From NCBI GenBank assembly GCA_026315105.1, contig CM048745.1, forward strand, positions 759,949,006 through 760,013,005: DNA of 64,000 nt. The letters run 5' to 3'. The position numbers and the translations under genes were made by a program. Shown here piece by piece: positions 21,807 to 34,380 of this stretch. The number at the start of each line of letters is the position of its first letter. Within the stretch, counting starts at the first letter, position 1. Source of the DNA: Locusta migratoria. Lineage: Eukaryota > Arthropoda > Insecta > Orthoptera > Acrididae. The notes below the pieces were generated by a model that made no database searches, had not been told where the DNA came from, and was given only the letters and a program-made list of their open reading frames with translations.

Positions 21807-21954
21807 TTCTTTTTTCAACACAGCTATGTTAGTTACTATTTATATTACAATTCAAATAACGGGAAAATACGTGTAATCAGATGTACTTTTATTAAATTCA
21901 CAATGTTATTTGGCAGTCTACAAAGTTTTCTTATCACAAATAATATAATCAAAA

Positions 21955-22466
21955 AGTCAACAAAATTTCAGCCAACCACTAGCATAAAATGGTTTACATG
22001 CACGAAACTTGACCTAGATTTCAGCAAAAGTAATTTTGCCTTCTTCAGAAGTATTGAATTTATCTCACATTAAAATAGTTGTTAAATAAAATGTGGCTCA
22101 CTCCGTGTCATAGAATAAAAAGTAAAATTTAATACATGAATACAACATAAAATTGTGGAGCACCGTCATACACCATTCGAGTGAGCACTGCGTACCGGTA
22201 GAGTAGTGTTCCTACGCCTCTACCAGTACGCAGTGCTCACTCGACCTGTGTGTGGCTGTGCTCCACAATTTTATGATGTAGTCATGTATTAAATTTTACT
22301 TTTTATTCTATGACATGGAGTCAGCCACATTTTATTTAACAACTATTTTAATGTCAGCTAAATTAAATACTTCTGAAAAAGGCAAAATTACTTTTGTCGA
22401 AACCTAGGTCAAGATTTATGCATGTAAACCATTTTATGCAACTGGTTGGCTGAGGTTTTGTTGACT
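21955..22466. mobile_element. 512-bp foldback element
   Basis: Two arms of about 240 bp are inverted copies. AGTCAACAAAATTTCAGCCA (21955) pairs with the complement ending at 22466, through TAAATTTTACTTTTTATTCT to a GC-richer core (GAGTGAGCACTGCGTACC / complement) around a short loop near 22210. Arms differ by small indels and substitutions. No ORF of interest. Confidence 0.88.
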
Positions 22467-22814
22467 ATTGGATCGTGTTCCACCGTTGCTCAACTGCAGC
22501 CATGTTTAAAAATTTTAAATAATATAATATTCATAACTAGTGACTTGTAAACGACGAAACGCATAAAGTGATACTGACGGGAAAATGTTTGCTTGTCCGT
22601 AATTTCAGAAATCCCTTATTCCTGGAAGCAGCCCGAAACTACTTGTTACCTGGAAGTTTTGACCGCCACAGACGGGTTTCGAACGATGTACAACTAATCG
22701 TCGGTTTCGACATTACAAGTTTCAGGGTGGTATTAACGTCTTTTATAATGCATGATATTTTAGAGCTATTAAATTATTATTATTATTATTATTTGCTTTC
22801 ACAATGTACTTCAG

Positions 22815-22995
22815 ATTACATAATAGGTTGTCGGGTTTTTGTGAATATCATTGTCCACCCTGCACTATATTTTAGTTACTTAGCTCGTAACCGTTGTCAT
22901 CTGAGACTCAGGTCGCTCCTGTTGTACTTTACGAGCTACATTACCGACATATTGTACAACACTAACATCTGGTAGGACACCTGACAGCACAAGAT
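22815..22995. repeat. degraded hairpin related to the foldback at 37847-38042
   Basis: Shares the words CATCTGAGACTCAG, TTTACGAGCTAC and AAGATATCGTTGGATTG with the 37.9-kb foldback. Its own arms (TTAGCTCGTAA / TTTACGAGCTA) still pair weakly. Confidence 0.6.
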
Positions 22996-23039
22996 ATCGT
23001 TGGATTGCCGGAAAAGCCTTAAGGGTTAATTCAGTTTAT

Positions 23040-25070
23040 ATTTTCTCTTACCTCAAGATTACACATGAAATTTGTATTTCACTCACCATTTTGTCTATCT
23101 GTCCATAAATTTTCTTAATTTTACACCTTTTCATAAAAGTCTGAATTCTTTGAATCCATGTTGTCGGTGGTTTCCTTCTCTTCTCTCTTCCTCGTGCCTC
23201 CGATTCCATAATTCTCATTGGAAAAATCTCACATCCTATTGGCATATTAGCGCCGAAAAAGTTGATTTTCCTTTACAAAATCTTTAATGAAATATTTAGT
23301 CTCATGATTTCATTCTTTTTCTCACCAAGTTATCCATACAGATCACTTCCGTAAACTCCATCTAAGTTGCCATCAATATTTACCGTATTTTCGATTTAAA
23401 TATCCATACTTCTGATCCACATGTCAGAGATCTTTTAATAATTGTGATGAACAATTTTCTTCCCAGTCTGTTCAAATGTTTGTAAATCTATGGGACTTAT
23501 CTACTTTGACTATGAGTCCCTAGGCTTACAAACTACTTAAACTTAGTTAAACTAACCTAAGGACAACATACACACGCATGCCCCAGGGAGGCCTCGAACC
23601 TCCGACCGTTAGCTACCGCGCGCCCCACAGCGAGGTGCCTTAGACCGCTCGGCAACTCCAACGTGGCTTCAGTCTGCGGGTCTCATAAAATACCATTTAC
23701 TGTTCCAATATTACATTCCCTGTATCGATTCTTGAATTGATTCCCTTGTCTACCATCTTTTGTGATATTGCTTTCTAGATATTTGTACTCTTTAGTATGT
23801 TTAATAGTTCACATTTCTTTTCCAGCATTAAATACTGATTTGCGTCTCATATTAGCATACATTTTGTTTTTTGTTCGTATTTATTTGAAATCCCAATTTT
23901 AAAATCATTTTTAATTTCCTTGTAATGAATTATGATCTTGTGCCAAAATTAGAAGCTCATCACCAAAATATAATGAATAAGTTGTAGTAAATGAAATCCA
24001 CATGTGTATACATTTCCTTTTCCAACTTTCTAATTCTCTAAATATTTTATAGTCTGTTGCTGACAGACTGCACTCATGATATCATCCGTTTGTATCCTCA
24101 AGTCCAGGTGAGAAAAATTTAGTACTTTTATTCGTTCTATAGAATTTTAACATGGGGTCATAATTTCTTTAATTATGATGGGAGTAATATTAAATGTATT
24201 GAAAACTTTTCACAAGTTAAATTTGAGTATGTCATCATATGCTTCCTCTAGGTGTCAAATTGTAAATAAAGACTTTGATTCCAATCTTCTATCATTTCAA
24301 TTATTAGTTGCAAACAAATTGTATGATTTATTGTTTAACTCCCTGCTGTAAGTCCAACTTGTTCCTCAGCCACCATTTTCCATATTTATGATTCCTTAAA
24401 CTCTGCTAAATACGTTGGTTACAGTTACTGCTCTGTAGTTTTTCTTGTCACCTTTCCTTGCATTCTTGTGAACTATTATATATTGAAAGATTTTTCAAAT
24501 GGCTGCAAAAAGTTATTGTAATTTATCTGTACCACATTTCACAATTTCTTTTGCATTCCTCCAAATACAGTAGCAATTACTATTCATAAGTTTTAATTCA
24601 AATTATTACAATTTATATTAACTGTTTTTGTTGAAATGCTGCCAATCTTTCCTGTTTCAATTATATCGTATTAGTTATCTCCAAAAACTCTTCCCCATTT
24701 TCAATCAGTAATTCTTCAAAGTAATTTTCTCAAGTCTAGATACTTAGTTATTTTGTTGTGCTGGTTCCATCAATTATTCTTAGCGCTTTGAATGTCTTCC
24801 ATTACTCTGAACTTCTCTTACATCTAATTATGTTATTGGCTTTATTATGGAGAAATATAAAAGTCTTATTTTGTGCTACTTCACTATTCACAATATTTTT
24901 CTTGTTGTTCTCTTCATTCTATCTTGTCCTGGATATTTTGTGTGTTTAGCCATTTTAAATATCTTTCTGTCTTAATTTGTACCTCTTTCTTTAGGTCTGT
25001 ATCAAAATAGTGTAAATAATTCTTTCTTCTCAAATTTACTTTCTTCTTTGTGGGAATCTTTGGATCCTTC
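23040..25070 (-). mobile_element. long LINE relic, from the pre-RT region to the C-terminus, interrupted by a SINE
   Basis: Minus-strand translation, heavily broken, shows in order: KKKVNLRRKNYLHYF and KTERYLKWLNTQN (pre-RT, about 25000-24900), KNARKGDKKNYRAV (24440), HLEEAYDD (24240), LNILKSTNI (23800), IIKRSLTCGSEVWIF (23440) and EIFPMRIMESEARGREKRRK with WIQRI (23230-23150). The last parts are typical of the region after RT in CFDP2-like LINEs. Every few dozen codons there is a stop, so this is an old copy. The SINE at 23471-23663 inserted into it. Confidence 0.75.
23471..23663 (-). mobile_element. SINE family 1, diverged subfamily
   Basis: Inverted tail TGTTCAAATGTTTGTAAATC, inverted body (GAGTCCCTAGGCTTACAAAC), inverted B box CCTCGAACCTCCGACC and inverted A box ACCGCTCGGC. 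It sits inside the LINE relic. A weak CAGTCTG duplication flanks it. Confidence 0.85.
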
Positions 25071-25469
25071 ATGCAGAGCATTTGCGATATAGTTGTACTA
25101 CATACATGTATGTCAAAATCTGTCCCAGTGGACTCTCATAAAATCCCGACAAACTCGGACAATAATCAATACCAAGCACAAATCAACTATATATTGACAA
25201 GGCCTACGGTGTACAATTCTGTTACGAGGTAAGGTTGGTAGAGAGCATAAACATTCTGTAGACACACGAACTCAGCCGACTTCCGCCCATCAGAGAGGGG
25301 CCACGAAAAAGTGCGTGACCTGTAATCGCAAACAACTGTTGTTTGCTTAACAGTGCACTGAGATTCAGATCACGAACAAAAACATATCTTGAGTCAATGT
25401 AAAGAATTAGTTCATCCCAGTGAGTGACTATTTCTGACCCGATCCCTGGAAAGATCGGTTTTGCCCGTC

Positions 25470-25870
25470 TCTACATAGGACACGCCGCCAGAGGTACACA
25501 CAGTGGCTTGCCAGGTACCAAGAGGGGGACGGCGCCCGCAGTGTGTGGGCTGGTCCGCCACTTGGGGGCGTTGTTTGCGCTGGCGCGAGCTCCCAGGCAG
25601 GCGGAGGGCGGCGATAACCCTGCATCACCGCTGTTTACCGCGGCCCTTGAAGCCGCTAACGAGGAGCTGCTAACCTGGTTACTGCCGGCCCCCGGAATCT
25701 GAGTTACGGTAATTGCCACGCGGAATCGAAAATGAGTTTTTAATTGCCGGACGATAGGGCGCAGCAAAGAGCTTAATTTAACCCGGACAGCGGAGTAATG
25801 AACGTAGCGCAGTCCTTAATGAGCGTTTGTGTGCGAGCTACTCTCGGTCAACGTCGCTTTGTCCTCCCTC
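25470..25870. promoter_or_regulatory. CpG-rich island 3
   Basis: GC- and CpG-rich block followed by AT-core words in GC context (GTAATTGCC, TTTTTAATTGCC, CTTAATTTAACC at about 25710-25790). ORFs on both strands are composition-driven. A conserved noncoding or promoter element is possible; no gene was seen next to it. Confidence 0.4.
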
Positions 25871-26640
25871 GGCCGCGCAGCCAACATCACCAGGGGCTCC
25901 GGCGTTGCGTGGTGCGAAATTCTTGCGGTAATGTTCTGCTGACGCTTGATGTGTTCATCCTAACGCTGTTGCTACATTTGGTCCTCTGTCTGGAGCTTCA
26001 GTGTGCGACAATTGCGAATAGTTTCAGTCATGCTAGAATTGCCACCAATGTCTGACCAAACGCAGTTGTCACTAAAGAAGAAGAATGAAGCTAATAACCA
26101 GCAACAGGGCCGCTGTCTTTTGACATATCCCTATTTCTTCTTCGACAGCCTGTACTGATATATTACGTGTGGTTGTCTGAAACCTGCTCATGAAAAGGAA
26201 TAAATTGAACTTAAGAAAAATCGAAATAAGGTCCAGAAATTAAATTTTAAAGCGGAGTACCCAAACCCGAACGTACATGAAATCTGCGTAAAGAAATAGA
26301 TGGAGTTCATCTTTCTACGTTAGTACGCGGCTTGCTGTAAACATTGTGAAGTAATCACTTATTTAGGAATTTGTGGGTCATTTTGACGTGAAAATTACGA
26401 AATCTGACTTGATATGAAGAAAGGAGATTCATTATAATAACACCAAATGATCCATGCGAATACTTCGCACCGTTAGTGGAATGACAAAAAAGTTGGGGGA
26501 AATGGAAGTAAAGTTGAATGTTCACGCATAGCTTTCTTCATAATCAAGCAATGCAAGTGTTCAAAAGCGCAAATGAAAGAGCTTCTGTTCGCCAAAAAGA
26601 ACTGCCTAACTTAGTTAGAACTGAAGATATCGTAAAACAA
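25870..26640. other. no recognisable feature
   Basis: Mixed composition, short overlapping ORFs only. Confidence 0.4.
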
Positions 26641-26671
26641 ACCGATTAAAATATTCAATGTAAGGACAGAA

Positions 26672-26990
26672 GGATACAGCGTTTGAATGAAAACAAAGGA
26701 TGGAGGGAATTAGGTTAATTTTGACACTTGATGATAAAACTGCAAATGAACACCTTTCGTTTAAAGCGAAAATGAAGGAAATCGGTCGGATAGAACGGCC
26801 TGAGCGACTGACTTTAGTCAGTAAGAAATATACAGAAGGAAATCGCGTTTGAATATAGAAAAAGGAAGGCGAGATTGATGTAAATTCTGAAACTTGATGA
26901 CAAAACTGTGGATGAATACCTTTAAAACAAAAATGAAATAATCGACCGCGTAGTTTGGTCTGGCCGACTGACTTTAGTTTTTTAGATTCT
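26672..26990. repeat. degenerate two-copy tandem duplication
   Basis: About 26680-26825 and 26855-26990 share ordered words (AATTTTGACACTTGATGA / AAATTCTGAAACTTGATGA; CGACTGACTTTAGT in both), offset by about 175 bp, with several indels. Confidence 0.7.
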
Positions 26991-26999
26991 TTACATATA

Positions 27000-29360
27000 T
27001 ATAAGACAAGCAGTTGCAGGGAAGAAGACAAGATGACCATTCAGTATCACAGTGTAAAGAGGAAATATGAAGAGTGCTTCCTTTTTTTCTCCTAGTCGAA
27101 GAAAAACTTGACTATCAAAACCGAAATTAATATTTAATGTAATGCTACCAAGGAGGTTAGAATAAAAGGCGGTGGCGTTAACTATGCTAAGAACAGGCAG
27201 TGTTCGAAGTCAGAGGGCCATGCTTTCGTGTCCAAAAGAAGGATTTCTCGCTTAAAATCCTGTGTGAATACTGCCCTCTTTATGTAAAGCCACCACACTG
27301 TCAGTCACTTCGGAGTATTTACGTACATATGACCCACATTTCAACGAGTAGAACTATTTTACCACGCAGTACGACCAATGTTTTTGGATCAGACAAATGC
27401 CGGGATGCCCAGTTTACTGGCTTAACTTTTTCAATGTTAGAGCATCTCCACAGATTCCAACCTCCTTGAATGCTACAAGCATCATCATATCAGAATAGTT
27501 CTTGCAACCATAAATGCCCATTTACGTCTCTAACTATAGTTTATACGTTCCGTAATTCCTACCATTACCACAAATATTATTGCCTAGAAACGTAAACTGA
27601 TTATAAAGAATGATAATACCACCGGCCTACTATCGATATAAACTTGTTCAGGCATTAAAGCTACACTTGCCGAAGAACGACTGTTGGTCAACACAGCCAC
27701 AGTGCATGCATAACCAGTGTGCGTGCTGTCCTGATGGGTCAGTTGCGTGATATTGCTAAAATACGTCCACATACCCCGACGACTTCTTTTAGAAAAAAGA
27801 AGGCTGTCCTTGAAAGTGGTATGAAGAATGTTAATTCTGATTGTTGTTCAGTTACGACAATAAAATGAAGCATAAAGCGTTGCTACACCTGATTAATATT
27901 AAAATATTAATATTTCGTAGATATACTTCCAGTTTTCCATTACTCAAGCATTAAAGTGATAATTTCGTGTTACATCTCTGACGCCTTGACACCCTACATG
28001 TTATTTCGTTCAAAACCAATAATATATACTCCGTAAGTTGGCGGCACTGGTAGAAAGAGGCGGGTCTTGCTCTAACAGCCAGTACCCTACGAGATGAATG
28101 CAAGCTTCAGCTCCAAACATTCTCCGCTCAGAGGCCAAGTTTAACTGCGTGATCTGTAGGCATAAATAGACACTGATGTTGTCATTAGTATTGGTTTCCA
28201 AGATGATTTCTGAACCCAGAAATAAATAATAATCTTAGCACTGCACCAGGAATTGCATGAAGCTCATAATGTTGCTGAGAAGTAACCGCTGAATATATGT
28301 AATATAGTCATACATCATAATGTTGTGGAATAGTATATTGATGATTTGTTAACTAAGCGCAATCAGAAGCCAGATATGTTCACAAATAGCGTTACATTAG
28401 TACCTGAAACGACGATACAAGTAATTTTTTTCCCCGGCAGGAACTCGAAACCCACTATTTGCTATTGTATAATAGGAAGGAATATCGCTGATATTGTTTC
28501 TTCCGAGGACTCCAACCCCGCAGTCACTAACTGATAAAAAGCGTAAGACGATGGCACATATTTTGTCCCTATACCTTCTTTATCTGATTTAGCCATATTG
28601 TGAAAGAAGAAAGACGATTAATAATTTTATTGTAAGTCCTTAGTAGTTATGACACAAATTATTTTTATGGCATGAGAAACGTTTTACGTCGCGGAGGCAA
28701 CACGTATATGAGTCGTAGCGTGGCCGCTTAATAAAGGTGACAGTCGCCGCAGCGCTGCAATGCGCATGCGTGTTTGACGTTCAAATTCTCTTCTCAATCC
28801 CCAGGAGACAGCATATGGTTTTAACATTGGTGTTGGTAGAGACGCCAGCTCCTGGCTACTAGAGCTCTGGCAGTTATGTACGAATGGTCCCGAAGCAATG
28901 GAGCTACTGTGCACTTCGCCTTGCGCTTTTACAATTCCTACATTAAGGCAACATCCGCCTTTCATATTTCTTTTTGGTGCATTGAAGATTCATTAAAAAC
29001 TTATCATAGTTGATAAAATGTCTTATAACTACAAATTAAAGGTGCATCAACTGTAAAAGCCTTCAGAAGATCCGATCATGAATAATAATGAAGTCGCTAC
29101 TCACCACCTGGCAAGAATAGCCATGTGTTTCGTGGCACCGTTGCGCCGTCTAAGGTACTGCGTTCGAAACCGAATGCAAGCAATTTTTTTAAAAACCCAA
29201 TCTGCTTTTTAAGAGATATGGGAACAAGAATTACTTTTCTATTGTTACTTACCACTGTCCTTGGATATTTTACTGACATTTATACTCTTCGTTGTGACGA
29301 AAATTTAACTTTGAAACTTTGTACATGCGGAAGGTTAGGAGGAGGTGCTGGTTACAGCGT
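27000..29360. other. no recognisable gene or repeat
   Basis: Several ORFs of 60-93 codons on both strands without domain, start context or conservation signal. The segment may include unique host DNA. Confidence 0.4.
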
Positions 29361-29375
29361 CACGTGACCCGAAGG

Positions 29376-29702
29376 CAGTGGCGGACTAAGACTGCTGGAG
29401 GCCCATGGCGGTGGCGAAACAAAATCAGCTCCCCCCCCCCCCCCGGACCCTTGGAAATATATTACTAGAAACCTAGAACTTTTGAGATTTGGAAGCCACC
29501 ACATCACACGACGAGAGACATGGGCCAGTCTAAAATGAATAACTTTCGAGATTTGGAGGCCCCAGCAGAACTAGATGCCAAGTGCGCTCCCCCCCTCCCC
29601 CTAAAAAAAAAGCACCTTGCTTTCGAAGTATTTGGAGGTCCCCCAAGACCGGAGGCCTGGGGCAGTCCGCCCCCTCCGCCACTCCCCCTTAGTCCGCCAC
29701 TG
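29376..29702. mobile_element. hAT-type MITE with 8-bp target-site duplication
   Basis: The 327-bp element starts CAGTGGCGGACTAAG and ends with the exact complement CTTAGTCCGCCACTG. CCCGAAGG occurs immediately before (29368-29375) and after (29703-29710). An 8-bp duplication and CAGTG-type termini are hallmarks of the hAT superfamily. It contains C-rich runs (about 29427-29440) and no intact transposase. Confidence 0.92.
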
Positions 29703-29710
29703 CCCGAAGG

Positions 29711-30565
29711 TAGCTTGTCTACTCATCTAACAGATTTACTTTGTTGCAGTTACTTAGCAGTGTAATCAGTTACTGTGTTTTAGTGTCCATGTGCATATTC
29801 ATATGTTCTTGTTGTTTATTATGAAAGAAAAATGAACAACGTTCAGTACATTTTAGAAACAAATTACTCAGCTTTAAGATTTGTAAAAAAAAGTGTGAAA
29901 TAAAGATGATTGGTAGGCCGACGCCGCAGATACAGTTGAAGCAAGTGCAAAGAAGCCGATTTTACGAAAATATATCTAAGGGGGGGGGGAGGGAGTCGGT
30001 GGCAAACTGGGGTGCTATCCTCCGACGCCAGTCAGAAGGTGCGGCGAAATGTCTAAATGTCTATTTGGGATGCCTAGCAGGCTGGAGGGGCGCCAATATG
30101 AAGATTCGGCACTCAAAGAAGTGAACCCCCAGTTATATGAAGCACCAGTCGCCACTGACGTTTACCTTTAAATGTTTTTCTTCATCTTCATTCAAAGCTT
30201 TGACACTCACTATACTGGACGTTCTTCTGTGGTTGACGAATGCTGGCTAAATATTTGGACACTTTAATTATGGTGGAATATTACTTTATCGTCCACATTA
30301 CTGTAGACGAACGTTCTGCGGTCGAATACACTACGACATGGCATACATAAATTTAATCTGTAGACCAATTATAACATTTGTCAATTCAAGTGACCTAACT
30401 GAAAAAATCTATTCTCCATATATACCCGTTTAACACTGAAACATAAATGATAATTAATACTGTTCCGAAAAAAAACATTAAATCTTAGCTCAACTGTGAT
30501 AACGGACTGTCATAAGTACTCACACAGTCACTTATGTTGCACTGTTTGACTTAGCTGCATAGATA
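29711..30565. other. no recognisable feature
   Basis: AT-rich with a short G run near 29981. No domain seen. Confidence 0.4.
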
Positions 30566-30569
30566 TAAT

Positions 30570-31660
30570 AGCGTATATTCATTCACTTGCTTCCACTAAC
30601 AGCCTTCAGCCTGTCCTGCATAGATTGTATTAGCTTTCTTGTTAGTGTTTAGTCATTCTTCCCCTATTATTGAACCATCACTTCCTTCAGCTGTGTTTCA
30701 CTGGATATATGATGTTTTCTAATTCTCCTTTCTAACGCGTCCCACATATGTTCAATAAGGTTTAATGTCTGGGGACTGAGGTGGTGTTTTCAGGGGGTGT
30801 GTGTGTGGGGGGGGATATTAAACAGGAGTCACAGACGTACAATGTATGCTGAGTGTTTTGCATCATGGTCCTGTTGGAAATGGTAGTCAGTATTCAAATC
30901 TAGTTTTCCAACACTGACTTTGAAAGTTCTCATTAAATCAATAGATGCCAGGTTCTCCTACAGCAGACGCAGCCATGTCTCCCCAGACCATAATATCGAC
31001 ACCACCATAGTTTACAGTTCAGGCCATATTAGCAGGTTCCAACTCGGTCTATCGTCTTCCCAACACTCAAATACGTCCATCGCGATGGAAAAACTTGCTC
31101 TCTTCAGAGAAAGTAACGCTGCTTCAGAACACTGTGTCCTAGGTCACAAATTGATTTGCAAATTGCAACCTTTTCTTCCTGTTTGCCTTGCTTATATACG
31201 GCTATTTCTTGGAACTCGTACTTTGTGCCGCCTCGATGAATCGCCTCCGGATAGTCTTTGGGTGAACGTTTTCCCCATGAAGGTTATGCAGTAATCTCTG
31301 ATGAACTTATTTTAGGTGTTCTCTTAATAATCCTTAAAATGTACCTGTCTTCTCGTGACGAGGTATTCCAACATGATGGTCACTTATCCATTCTTTTGTA
31401 CCTGTTAACAATACTGCACACCGTATAATGGCTCCTCTTAAACGATCGTTGCTATTTCGGAGTATTATTTACCCTCGATGCAACGTTTCTGGAGCTGTTT
31501 CCTTCCCTTTGGTACCCTTGTTGTTACCACTGGCGTATTTGCGTGTTCGGCATACTGACATTGCTGCTGGCTTTACTCAGCTTGGAACTGTGCCGATGTG
31601 TTTGCATTGTACCGCCGGTGTGTGAATACTTCGTTTGCGACAACTAAAATACCTATCAGC
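30570..31660 (-). mobile_element. Tc1-like transposon relic
   Basis: Minus-strand pieces in order: FSDESKF-like (about 31105), YGGVDIMVWGDMAAS (31000), FPTGP-like remains of the QQD block (30880) and LKTPPQSPDIKP (30790-30760). Across a frameshift come EHMWDALERRIRKHHISSET (about 30745), then MQDRLKAV-like remains (30610). Order and spacing fit the Tc1 DDE domain. Inactive. Confidence 0.8.
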
Positions 31661-33060
31661 GTTTCGGTCTCTGACGTTTTAGCAAACATGTGGGCCACAT
31701 GGCGTTAATAATGGACATAACAAAATTGTCGTTTTAAACTACATGAAAAATTGATGGAAGGCACTCATATGCTTCTGACTGAAAAAAACCTGTGCCGTAA
31801 CATTTCTTAAAGAATAATGACTGAAAATGTAGGTATAAATGATCTGAATAGATGCGAAGTATGGCACTGTATATGGAAACCTGAACGACAAAAATCTGAT
31901 ACTGTAGGTCAGCTGCTGATAGTGTGGTGAAAAGTTTTTCCCTTCTTTAAAAAGGCACTTATCAGTTTAGTCACATTCCCGGCGTTCATTGCACACCCTT
32001 AAGAAAGTTTATCCACTATAAAGTGGTTAAAAATTTACTTTAGAGATAAAATGAGACATAAAAACTTAATGGTATTTTTCTGAGTGCTCATTGCGATACG
32101 GTGGCACAATTTGAAAGAAGTCTGTATAATACCAAATGTTATTCTTTAAATTAATGCTTTAATCTCTATTTTCTAGATGACATTAACTAATGACTCAAAA
32201 TTGAAGTGAATGTCTAAGAGCTGCAAACAGAAATTCAATTATACAAACATATATGTTTTATTTGAAGGTCTTCAGATTAATTAGGATTTGCCTGCAACAT
32301 TTATTTCGTGTTTAATGAATTCTATGTAATGTGATGGGAAGTTTTAAGTTCGTTTGTTAGATTTTCCTACAACTTTTCATTCCTGTTTTATGCATTCTAT
32401 GAAATATGGTGGGAATTTTTAATTTTTTTGTTGTTGGGTTCAACAGACTGATTTTATTGCATGAACGATGTTAAGGACAGATTTATGTTAATAGTTTCAG
32501 TGGGCAGTATTTGACATCTAAACTGTAAAATCAATCGATACGTCAGTGACTATTAGGATCTTCAAATTGTTCATTTCATTGACGCAAACCAGAACAAATA
32601 GATAAATAATTTCTTTTCCACCATGACCCGCAGACATTGCCCACGTGTGGTGGCTTACGTGCCTCAACGATACAGATAGCCGCAACCACAGCAGAGGGGT
32701 ATCTGTGGTGACAGCATACAAACGTGTGGTTCCTGAAGAGGGGCAGCAGCCTTGTCAGTAGTTGAGGAGCACAATCTGGATGATTGACTGCGCTGGGCTT
32801 GTAACATCAGCTGATGTGGCTTTGGCCACGCAGTTGCTGCGAACACCTGAAACCAAGGGAAAACTAGAGACGTTACTTTTCTCGAAGACATGTCACTGTA
32901 CTGTTTGAATATATGATGACAGCATTCTCTCGAGTAAAATATTCCGGAGATAAAATAGTTCGCCATTCGGAAATCCTGGCGGGAACTACTCAGGAGGATG
33001 CCGTCACCAGGAAAGACAATACTGGCATTCTACGGTTCGGAGCATGATTTTCTTAATCGA
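31660..33060. other. mostly unrecognised; degenerate 80-bp tandem duplication
   Basis: At about 32280-32355 and 32362-32435 two related units share GAATTCTATG/GCATTCTATG and a GGTGGGAA-like word. The rest shows no feature. Confidence 0.45.
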
Positions 33061-33202
33061 GCAGGTGGGTTAAAAAAATTAGAAAGAGATAGACTGAATT
33101 TGGATATAGTATGGATTAATGAGGGTAAGTGAAAAGATGAACAACATTTCTGGTCAGGCGAGTACAGGGTTATAAGTACAAAAACTGTTGGGAGTATTAC
33201 AA

Positions 33203-33398
33203 AATGTTCAAATGATCGTTAAGCTTAAGGGACTTAACTACGGGGTCATCAGTCCCTAAACTTACAAACTACTTATGAACTAGCTACAACTAAGGACGGC
33301 ACAAATATCCATGCCCGAGGGGGAATTCGAACCCCCAACCGTAGTGGTCGTGCAGACCGTGATTGAAGCGCCTCAGTCACCTCGGCCACCGCGGCCGG
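33203..33398 (-). mobile_element. SINE family 1, full length, nested in a LINE
   Basis: Complete inverted copy (inverted B box GAATTCGAACCCCC, inverted A box CCTCGGCCACCGCGG). The flanking GGAGTATTA on both sides is the target duplication. Confidence 0.93.
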
Positions 33399-33461
33399 CG
33401 GAGTATTATAGGAGTGGGTTTAATAATGGATAAGAAAATATGAATGCGGGTCAACTACTAT

Positions 33462-33656
33462 GGCCGGCCGCGGTGGCCGAGGAGACTGAGGCGCGTCAGT
33501 CACTGTCTGCACGGCCACTGCGGTCGGGGGTTCGAATCCCCCCTCGGGCATAGACATTTGTGCCGTCCTTAGTGTTAGCTAGTTCATAAGTAGTTTGTAA
33601 GTTTAGGGACTGATGATCCCGTAGATAAGTCCCATAAGCTATACAAACATTTGATT
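33462..33656 (+). mobile_element. SINE family 1, full length, nested in a LINE
   Basis: Head GGTGGCCGAGGAG, B box GGTTCGAATCC, body AGGGACTGATGATCC, tail AAACATTTGA. CAACTACTATG flanks both sides. It lies only 63 bp from an inverted copy, so the pair can form a long hairpin. Confidence 0.95.
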
Positions 33657-34326
33657 TGAACAACTACTATGAACAGCGCAGTGTTCACATGATCATAGTC
33701 AGAGTTGAACCGAAGCTAACACCAACAACAGTAGCACAAATTTATATGCCCGATGATGGGAAGATTGATGAAATGTATGAGAAGGTAAAGGACATTATCC
33801 AGATAGTTAAGGTAGAGGAAACTTAATTCTGGTGGGGGACTGGAATTTCGTAATGGGACTAGGAGGGGAAGGAAAAGTAGTAGGTAAATATCCACTGGGA
33901 GAAAGGAATGAAAGAGGAACCTGACTGGTACGTAACATAATTTATTCATATCAGATACTGGTTCAAGAATCCTGAAAGAATGTTGTATACGTGGAAGAGA
34001 CGAGGAGACACCGGATGAAACCAGACAAATTTTATAATGTTAAGACATAGATTTTGGAACCAGGTTTCAAACTGTAAGACATATCCAGCGTCATCTTACC
34101 ATATCTAATATGTTATGTAGTCTCAAACTGAAGAAACTGCAGAAAATTTGGAAAATAAGGAGATACGACGCCCATAAATTGAAGGAAACTGAAGGGCTTG
34201 AGAATTTCAGAGTGAGTTTTAGGCAACCAGTGACAGAAGTGGGGGAAAATAAAACAGTAGGAATTGGTCGCTTTGCGATATGAAATTGTGAAAGCAGCAG
34301 AGGACTAAACAGTATATGAACTAATA

Positions 34327-34327
<1 letters not shown>

Positions 34328-34373
<46 letters not shown>
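34328..34373 (+). repeat. 46-nt A homopolymer
   Basis: Uninterrupted A run inside the LINE relic, immediately upstream of a SINE. Confidence 0.95.
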
Positions 34374-34375
<2 letters not shown>

Positions 34376-34380
34376 CTTGG

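Noticed and set aside
22568..22975. 135-codon ORF as a gene
   Set aside because: It runs into an ATT microsatellite and an eroded foldback; no domain.
25424..25767. ORFs across CpG island 3 as a gene
   Set aside because: Compositional; three frames are open at once and no motif is seen.
30920..31294. 124-codon plus-strand ORF
   Set aside because: It is the antisense shadow of the Tc1 relic on the minus strand.
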